A stretch of 8,365 nucleotides of DNA from an uncultured Collinsella sp. (GTDB taxonomy: Bacteria; Actinomycetota; Coriobacteriia; Coriobacteriales; Coriobacteriaceae): positions 1 to 8,365 of the forward strand of contig URYT01000074.1 of the NCBI GenBank assembly GCA_900552185.1. Reading direction: 5' to 3'. A model generated the notes under the pieces. It ran no database searches. It had not been told where the DNA came from and saw only the letters and a program-made list of their open reading frames with translations. Shown one piece after another: positions 1 through 4,673 of this stretch (position 1 is its first letter; each line of letters begins with the position of its first letter). The position numbers and the translations under genes are program-made.

Positions 1-1251
1 GCGCTCATCACCGGCTCGTTCTCGCTGGTATCCGAGGCAACGCGCCTCAACCTTATGCCGCACCTGCGCATCCACTACCCTAGCGACACCAAGGGTCAGC
101 TCTATATCCCACTCGTCAACAACATCATGTGGGTCGGCTGTATCTTCATCGTGCTGCTGTTCCAGAACTCCGAGCGCATGGAGAGCGCCTATGGCCTCGC
201 CATTACCGTGACCATGCTTATGACCACCACGCTGCTGACGAGCTATATCGCCGGCATTCTCAAGCACAAGCTGGGCGCCTGTGTCTTCGCCCTGCTCTTC
301 GGCGCCATTGAGCTATGCTTCTTCGCCTCGTGCCTCACCATGTTCTTTGACGGCGGTTACGTCATGATCTTCTTGGCCTCGCTGCTGTTTGGCCTTATGT
401 ATGTATGGCGCCGCGGCACCGCCATCGAGCGCACGCAAACGATCCTGCTGCCCGTCTCCAAGTACATCGATCAGCTCGACCGCCTGCGCAACGACGAGAC
501 CTACCCCGTGCTCGCCGACAATCTGGTGTTCCTCACCAACAACCCCGATCCGCTCACACTCGACCGCGACGTGCTCTATTCCATCCTGGACAAACATCCC
601 AAGCGCGCCAAGGCATACTGGTTCATCAACGTGCACGTTACCGATGAACCCTATACGCACGAGTATTCCGTCGAGACCTTTGGCACGGACTTTTTGTTCC
701 GTGTGCGCCTGGACCTGGGCTTTAAGGTCAATCAGCGCATCAATGCCTACCTGCGCCAAATCGTTGGCGACCTGATGGCATCGGGCGAGTTACCGCCGCA
801 GCACCACACCTACTCCATCTACGAGACGCGCGGCAACGTGGGCGACTTCCGTTTTTGCATGCTGCGCAAGATGCTTGCCCCCGAAACGGACATCAACCGC
901 AATGACCACCGCGTGATGGCCATCAAGTACGCCGTCCGTCGCGCCTGCGGAAGCCCGGCACGCTGGTACGGCCTTGAGAACTCGGCCATCATCATCGAGT
1001 ACGTGCCCCTCTTTGCCCGCATGCGTCCGGCAGTCAAGCTTGTTCGCACCCAGGTGCCACTCGAAGTTCAAATCGAGGAAGCCGAGGAAATGGAAGTCGA
1101 CATCTTCTCGGACGACTTGGTCAACGGCAACGAGGCCGGTAAGAATATGAACGTCGATCCCACTGAGCTGCTCGAGAGCGTCGCAGATATGCCCGAACAG
1201 CAACAGCTCGACGGCCTCGAGAGCGAACAGCTCAACGACGCCAACTTCTAG
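1..1251 (+). CDS. kup: KUP-family potassium uptake transporter, C-terminal part (5' end outside window)
   Basis: The reading frame is open from base 1 to the stop TAG at 1249-1251, giving 416 visible codons; the family is usually 620-700 residues, so about a third of the protein lies upstream. The first visible residues (ALITGSFSLVSEATRLNLMP) match the conserved KUP block before the last membrane helices. Four hydrophobic segments follow (roughly visible residues 40-55, 63-85, 91-115 and 118-136), then a long cytosolic domain typical of Kup/KT/HAK proteins. Members carry K+ into the cell at the plasma membrane, usually coupled to H+. The family normally stops near visible residue 357. Here about 59 further residues follow, very rich in Asp/Glu with a single Lys. 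A strong hairpin terminator lies 20 bp downstream. The family call is secure; the role of the acidic tail is unknown. Confidence 0.93.
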   Translation, partial: ALITGSFSLVSEATRLNLMPHLRIHYPSDTKGQLYIPLVNNIMWVGCIFIVLLFQNSERMESAYGLAITVTMLMTTTLLTSYIAGILKHKLGACVFALLFGAIELCFFASCLTMFFDGGYVMIFLASLLFGLMYVWRRGTAIERTQTILLPVSKYIDQLDRLRNDETYPVLADNLVFLTNNPDPLTLDRDVLYSILDKHPKRAKAYWFINVHVTDEPYTHEYSVETFGTDFLFRVRLDLGFKVNQRINAYLRQIVGDLMASGELPPQHHTYSIYETRGNVGDFRFCMLRKMLAPETDINRNDHRVMAIKYAVRRACGSPARWYGLENSAIIIEYVPLFARMRPAVKLVRTQVPLEVQIEEAEEMEVDIFSDDLVNGNEAGKNMNVDPTELLESVADMPEQQQLDGLESEQLNDANF

Positions 1252-1271
1252 CGCCGTCACCCATCGACGAT

Positions 1272-1312
1272 AGCGGCCCTGCACCTCGCGAGAGATGCAG
1301 GGCCGCTTTGCA
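1272..1312 (+). terminator. Rho-independent terminator of kup
   Basis: A perfect 12-bp stem, AGCGGCCCTGCA (1272-1283) with TGCAGGGCCGCT (1296-1307), encloses a 12-nt loop and is followed by TTTGCATT. It begins 20 bp after the kup stop codon. On the minus strand no U-tract follows the stem, so it fits kup better than the convergent bsh gene, for which no separate terminator is visible. Confidence 0.85.
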
Positions 1313-1330
1313 TTGCAGTAAAGCCAACGG

Positions 1331-2296
1331 CTACGAACGACGCGGCTCGGGAACCACGAGCCTATCGGGGCTCGCGCCCTCGGCATCCATCAGGCTCACG
1401 TAGCGAATCGACGGATCCCCATACATCGCGTAGTAATAATTGCCCGTGCGCGCGCTAAAGCATCCGGTATAGATAGTCTTCTCGAACTTGCCATCGCCCA
1501 TCCTGGACGCCCCCTCGATCATCACCACGCCCTCGAGTGAACGGAACATGCGGACGACGTTTTCGGTCTCGCTCTCCTTTTGCGGATAATTGGCATTGAG
1601 GTACGCCGCCTTTACAAAACGGCTCGGCGAATAGCAGTCACCCGGAATACCGCGCATGCCGGCACCCGCGCCATAGGGCTTAAGCTCGGCGCCACGCCAT
1701 GTCGCCGTCTGCGGAAAATCGCTTGTGGCCGTGATATAGGTGCGCAGGTTTTCCATGTGCCACGGGAAGGTGGGCTGATTGGCAAGGGTGTCGACCGGAT
1801 CGTCGTATACATGCAGGCCGTCAGCCATCATCTCGACCACGATGCTACGCTGGCTGTCGCCGATAATCCAATGGAGCAGCGACACGCCCAGCCCCTCTCC
1901 GGCAGATTTGGCGACAATCACCGTATCGCGCAGCGCAGCCTCGACCTCGTCGACCGTCGAGAACGTCGCTGCCACCCACAGGGGAAACTCATAGGCCGCG
2001 ATATTGGTCTTTCCATCAACCGGTCCCTCGGCATACTCGGCATAACCCGGGAAATTGAGGCCCGCCACGGCGAGGCCCGCATCGTTGCCGCAATCGAAGA
2101 ACATAGGGTAGTTCTTGTAATCGATGCACATACCGATCACCGCGTGTGCCGCTGTCGCGTCGTCGATAAACGAATACGGAATGTGAAACCCGCGCGGCAT
2201 CACGCGAACCTGTTGGCCGTAGTCAAAACTCCAGTCGAGGTTGCGGCCTAGATACATGTGGCCGGAATTATCGGTAAATCGAATGCTCGTACACAT
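1331..2296 (-). CDS. bsh: Bile salt hydrolase (choloylglycine hydrolase, Ntn-hydrolase family)
   Basis: This 321-residue protein matches the usual 315-330 residues of the family that hydrolyses the amide bond of glycine- or taurine-conjugated bile salts. All hallmark residues are present: Cys2 (nucleophile, exposed after Met removal), Arg18, Asp21, Asn81 in GLNFPGYAEY, Asn173 in ANQPTF and Arg226 in SPSRF. Asn at position 81, where penicillin V acylases carry Tyr, favours bile salts over penicillin V. The frame extends upstream to 2359, but only the ATG at 2294-2296 places Cys at position 2, and it has a GGGAGG Shine-Dalgarno at 2301-2306. There is no signal peptide, so the enzyme is cytosolic. 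The loop before GIPGD reads YGAGAG, which may bear on glycine/taurine preference, but I cannot assign it. It lies convergent to kup and downstream of a terminator, so it is probably monocistronic. Confidence 0.95.
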   Translation of the reverse strand: MCTSIRFTDNSGHMYLGRNLDWSFDYGQQVRVMPRGFHIPYSFIDDATAAHAVIGMCIDYKNYPMFFDCGNDAGLAVAGLNFPGYAEYAEGPVDGKTNIAAYEFPLWVAATFSTVDEVEAALRDTVIVAKSAGEGLGVSLLHWIIGDSQRSIVVEMMADGLHVYDDPVDTLANQPTFPWHMENLRTYITATSDFPQTATWRGAELKPYGAGAGMRGIPGDCYSPSRFVKAAYLNANYPQKESETENVVRMFRSLEGVVMIEGASRMGDGKFEKTIYTGCFSARTGNYYYAMYGDPSIRYVSLMDAEGASPDRLVVPEPRRS

Positions 2297-2300
2297 AGCG

Positions 2301-2306
2301 CCTCCC
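2301..2306 (-). promoter_or_regulatory. Ribosome binding site that fixes the bsh start
   Basis: On the minus strand GGGAGG stands 4 nt before the ATG at 2294-2296. It supports the start that yields Met-Cys-Thr over the ATG 21 codons upstream, which would bury the catalytic Cys. Confidence 0.8.
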
Positions 2307-2353
2307 AGCTTTACGTTCTTGCTAAGGTTATTGTCACCAAACAAAGAGGCGCT

Positions 2354-2395
2354 AAACACAAAAGCCCGGACATGACAACAATGTCACGCCCGGAC
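2354..2395 (-). terminator. Minus-strand terminator between def and bsh
   Basis: On the minus strand GTCCGGGCGTGACA (2395-2382) pairs over all 14 positions, including three G-U wobbles, with TGTCATGTCCGGGC (2377-2364) around a TTGT loop. TTTTGTGTTT follows. Read on the plus strand, the same wobble positions become A-C mismatches and no T-run follows, so it acts on leftward transcripts. It ends about 57 bp before the bsh start codon and about 150 bp after the def stop. It can therefore end def transcripts or, less likely, act as an attenuator in a long bsh leader. Confidence 0.85.
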
Positions 2396-2438
2396 CAAAA
2401 ACCACATATGAACGTAATAAAGTCACCCTAACAGTTCG

Positions 2439-2547
2439 GTCTAGGGTGCCACAGTGCCACAGATCGCCCCGAACGAGGAGCGCCGCGTACCAATGGTACG
2501 CAAGCGACGAGTGAGCGGCGAGGTGTGGTGCTGTGGTCACCCTAGAC
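2439..2547 (+). repeat. Imperfect long palindrome, candidate structured RNA or palindromic repeat element
   Basis: The arms at 2439-2461 and 2524-2547 form 23 base pairs with one bulged base (T2537) and two adjacent G-U pairs when read as plus-strand RNA; on the minus strand those two pairs are A-C mismatches. Inside, TCGCC (2464-2468) pairs with GGCGA (2517-2521), and the tip is GCGTACC (2485-2491), AAT, GGTACGC (2495-2501). Between them are two near-identical purine-rich stretches, ACGAGGAGCG (2473-2482) and ACGAGTGAGCG (2507-2517), which face each other as an internal loop. The right arm contains the last codon and stop of def. Transcription from either strand is unproven. It could be a dispersed REP/MITE-like element, a small RNA, or a 3' structure protecting def mRNA. 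I do not recognise a named RNA family. Confidence 0.55.
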
Positions 2548-2961
2548 AAGCTTGCCTAGACAGTGGTCGATCATATGTTGAATCATCTGCGCCTCGAAGC
2601 CGACGAAGTCCTGCTTGCGCTCGCGCATCTTGCCGTCGACGATCACGTCATAAGCGACCTTGCACTTGATATAGCGCGTGGACTTGGTGACCTCCTCGTG
2701 CGTCAGGCAGCTCTCCTCCATCTTGCTGGCGCCCAAGCCAAACACCAGACGGGGGTTGTAGAGCACGTGGGGCTCGTCGGCGTCGTCCAGGTAGACGCAG
2801 ACCTTCTTGGTAACGCCAATCTGGTTAGCGGCAAGGCAGCCGGCATCGTCGAGCGACTTAATGGTATCGATCAGGTCCTGAGCAACCGACTCGTCCTCGA
2901 CGGTCGCAACCTCGCAACGCTGGGACAGAATAGCCTCGTCGTGGCAGAGCTCTTTAATCAT
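2542..2961 (-). CDS. def: Peptide-deformylase-like protein with altered catalytic motif
   Basis: This 139-residue protein belongs to the short deformylase-like group of anaerobic Gram-positives. True deformylases remove the N-formyl group from new proteins in the cytosol. Motif 1 reads GCLAANQ (41-47) in place of GxGLAAxQ, motif 2 reads ESCLT with Cys85, and motif 3 reads QHMIDH (128-133). The three metal ligands (Cys85, His129, His133) are kept, but the catalytic Glu after the first His is Met130 (codon ATG), so ordinary deformylase activity is doubtful. The start at 2959-2961 is chosen because GGAGGAA at 2965-2971 lies just before it; an ATG at 2971-2973 would add four residues but overlaps that site. 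The stop codon lies in the arm of a palindrome. It is divergent from the purine permease. Family call firm, function uncertain. Confidence 0.85.
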   Translation of the reverse strand: MIKELCHDEAILSQRCEVATVEDESVAQDLIDTIKSLDDAGCLAANQIGVTKKVCVYLDDADEPHVLYNPRLVFGLGASKMEESCLTHEEVTKSTRYIKCKVAYDVIVDGKMRERKQDFVGFEAQMIQHMIDHCLGKLV

Positions 2962-2964
2962 ACG

Positions 2965-2971
2965 TTCCTCC
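2965..2971 (-). promoter_or_regulatory. Ribosome binding site that fixes the def start
   Basis: On the minus strand GGAGGAA lies 3 nt before the ATG at 2959-2961 (5 nt counted from GGAGG). It overlaps the upstream in-frame ATG at 2971-2973, which argues for the shorter protein. Confidence 0.7.
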
Positions 2972-2994
2972 ATAGGGGTCGTTGTAACCGCTTA

Positions 2995-3000
2995 AGTATA
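2995..3000 (-). promoter_or_regulatory. Putative -10 element of def
   Basis: TATACT on the minus strand, about 34 bp upstream of the def start codon, resembles the -10 consensus. No good -35 hexamer is visible at the expected distance, so this is tentative. Confidence 0.35.
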
Positions 3001-3034
3001 CGGTACCCACATATTTTCATGCGAAAAATACCGT
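3000..3034. promoter_or_regulatory. Interleaved inverted repeats in the def/permease divergent region
   Basis: ACGGTA (3000-3005) is mirrored by TACCGT (3029-3034). Nested within, TATTTTC (3012-3018) is mirrored by GAAAAATA (3023-3030) with one extra A. The block abuts the putative def -10 element and lies upstream of the divergent permease, a position suited to an operator. No regulator is identified. Confidence 0.3.
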
Positions 3035-3093
3035 CCGTCTGCTACAAAGCGCCGAACATCAACATGCGAGGAACAACAGCGTCGTAAAGGGGC

Positions 3094-3099
3094 TATAGT
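3094..3099 (+). promoter_or_regulatory. Putative -10 element of the purine permease gene
   Basis: TATAGT lies about 55 bp before the chosen start codon at 3155. No convincing -35 hexamer stands 16-18 bp upstream. The resulting leader would hold a 6-bp hairpin, TCGGCC (3117-3122) with GGCCGA (3132-3137), directly before the Shine-Dalgarno sequence. Confidence 0.3.
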
Positions 3100-3154
3100 G
3101 GGTGAGTTCGTGTCAATCGGCCTAAACTCGGGGCCGAACAAGGAAAGGGTATGC

Positions 3155-4465
3155 ATGGACGAACTTTTTCACGTCAGTGAGCGCAAGTCCACAATCGGGA
3201 CCGAACTTCGCGCTGGACTGACAACATTCCTGGCGATGGCCTACATCATCGCCGTCAACCCCGCGGTGCTCTCGGGCGCCGGCATCGATGCGGGAGCGCT
3301 CGCCTGCGCCACCTGCCTGGGCGCCGGCATCATGACCATCTGCATGGGCATCTTCGCCAACCGCCCGCTCGCCTGCGCGTCGGGCTTAGGCGTCAACGCG
3401 ATGATCGCTGGAATCACCACCACCGTCTGCGGCGGTGACTGGCACGTGGCCATGAGCGTCATCTTCCTTGAGGGCGTCGTCATCTTGCTGCTCGTGCTTT
3501 GTGGCCTGCGCGAGGCCATCATGGACGCCATCCCGGTTGTCCTGCGTCACGCCATCTCGGTGGGTCTGGGCCTGTTCATCGCCATGATTGGCCTGTGCGA
3601 TGCCGGCATTATCACCGCTGGCGCCGGTACACTCGTCGGTCTGGGCGACATCACCTCCCCCACCTTCATCGTCGGCATCATCTCCATCCTGGTGACGGTC
3701 GCCCTCGCCTGCCGCAACGTCCCCGGCTCGCTGCTCATCGGCATCGTCGTCGCCGTCATCGCCGGTATCCCCCTAGGTGTGACCCAGGCTCCGACCGGTA
3801 TCATCGCCCCGCTCGACTTCTCGAGCATCGGTGGCCCCATCGCCGACGCCGGCGGCGTGCCCGCCATCGTCAAGGTCCTTACCGACCCCGCGCTCCTCGT
3901 CATCTCGTTCTCGCTGCTCATGAGTGACTTCTTCGACACCATGGGCACCGCGATGGCCGTAGCCAAGCAGGGCGAGTTCCTCACCGACGACGGCAACGTC
4001 GAGAATATCAAGGAGATCCTAATCGTCGACTCCGCCGCCGCCGCTGTGGGCGGTTTCATGGGTGTCTCCTCCATCACCACCTTCGTCGAGTCCACTTCTG
4101 GCGCCGCCGACGGTGGCCGCACGGGCCTCACCTCCGTCACCACCGGCGTGCTGTTCATTCTCGCCGCGTTCTTCTCCCCCATCGTCACCATCGTTTCCAG
4201 CGCCGCCACCTGCGGTGCTCTGGTCTACGTCGGCTACCTCATGATGAGCGAGGCCTCCGAGATCGACTGGTCCGACGTGTCGCAGGGTTTCCCGGCGTTC
4301 ATGATTGTCGCCGGCGTGCCCTTCACCTACTCCATCTCTGCCGGCATTGGCCTAGGCTTTATCGCCTACGTGATCGTCGCGCTCTTTAAGGGCGAGGCCT
4401 CCAAGATCAAGCCGCTCATGTGGATCGCAGCTCTCGCCTTCCTCGTCTACTTCTTCGTAGCGTAA
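3155..4465 (+). CDS. NCS2-type purine permease (AzgA/PbuG-like; adenine, guanine, hypoxanthine)
   Basis: This is a 436-residue, highly hydrophobic membrane protein, the usual size for AzgA/PbuG-type nucleobase permeases that import hypoxanthine, guanine or adenine with protons. The early GLTTFLAMAYIIAVNPAVLS is the group's signature. DFFDTMGT, followed later by SITTFVESTSGAADGGRTGL, matches the substrate-binding and scaffold segments. About 12-14 membrane helices are apparent. The ATG at 3155 is preferred because AGGAAAGGG (3141-3149) precedes it and the N-terminus (MDELFHVSERKS) then has the length typical of the family. A GTG at 3098 in the same frame would add 19 residues without homology support. 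It is divergent from def and followed by its own terminator. Which purine it carries cannot be read from the sequence, so no gene symbol is given. Confidence 0.92.
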   Translation: MDELFHVSERKSTIGTELRAGLTTFLAMAYIIAVNPAVLSGAGIDAGALACATCLGAGIMTICMGIFANRPLACASGLGVNAMIAGITTTVCGGDWHVAMSVIFLEGVVILLLVLCGLREAIMDAIPVVLRHAISVGLGLFIAMIGLCDAGIITAGAGTLVGLGDITSPTFIVGIISILVTVALACRNVPGSLLIGIVVAVIAGIPLGVTQAPTGIIAPLDFSSIGGPIADAGGVPAIVKVLTDPALLVISFSLLMSDFFDTMGTAMAVAKQGEFLTDDGNVENIKEILIVDSAAAAVGGFMGVSSITTFVESTSGAADGGRTGLTSVTTGVLFILAAFFSPIVTIVSSAATCGALVYVGYLMMSEASEIDWSDVSQGFPAFMIVAGVPFTYSISAGIGLGFIAYVIVALFKGEASKIKPLMWIAALAFLVYFFVA

Positions 4466-4492
4466 CGGCATAGTCTGCTAAAACAGAACACC

Positions 4493-4533
4493 AAAGCGCG
4501 GAGTCGCATCGAGCGGCTCCGCGCTTTTCTTTT
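4493..4533 (+). terminator. Rho-independent terminator of the purine permease gene
   Basis: AAAGCGCGGAG (4493-4503) pairs perfectly with CTCCGCGCTTT (4517-4527) across a 13-nt loop. The stem runs into TTTTCTTTT. It lies 28 bp after the permease stop codon. Confidence 0.88.
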
Positions 4534-4673
4534 AAAGCCAGGCAACGCACAGACGCGCGATGTTTTGCTTCCCAAGTTTTGGACATTTTGCCCTCCAAAC
4601 GGCACTACCGCCGGCTACATCCTGCAGATATGCTGGGCTTAATCGCATAGGCCCTATGAGGATGGGAGTAACC

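Noticed and set aside
1580..2251. Open frame antisense to bsh
   Set aside because: The bsh frame has a complete catalytic set; the opposite frame is Arg/His-rich and resembles no family.
2297..2359. Upstream in-frame ATG at 2357-2359 as the bsh start
   Set aside because: It would add 21 residues before Met-Cys-Thr and block the N-terminal Cys nucleophile, and a good ribosome site lies before the ATG at 2294-2296.
2439..2547. T-box riboswitch or other named leader RNA for bsh
   Set aside because: The GGTACGCG stretch on the minus strand recalls a T-box sequence, but the conserved T-box bulge, specifier loop and antiterminator are not seen, and bsh is not an amino-acid gene.
2352..2549. Small open frame across the palindrome and terminator region (-)
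   Set aside because: It runs through the terminator and both palindrome arms and has no ribosome site or plausible protein character.
3098..3154. GTG at 3098 as the purine permease start
   Set aside because: The extra 19 residues have no likeness to the family, the GTG overlaps a candidate -10 element, and a strong ribosome site precedes the ATG at 3155.
3547..4209. Long open frame antisense to the purine permease
   Set aside because: It is a by-product of GC-rich third positions in the real gene; the translation is Met/Pro/Thr/Ser-rich with no recognisable domain.
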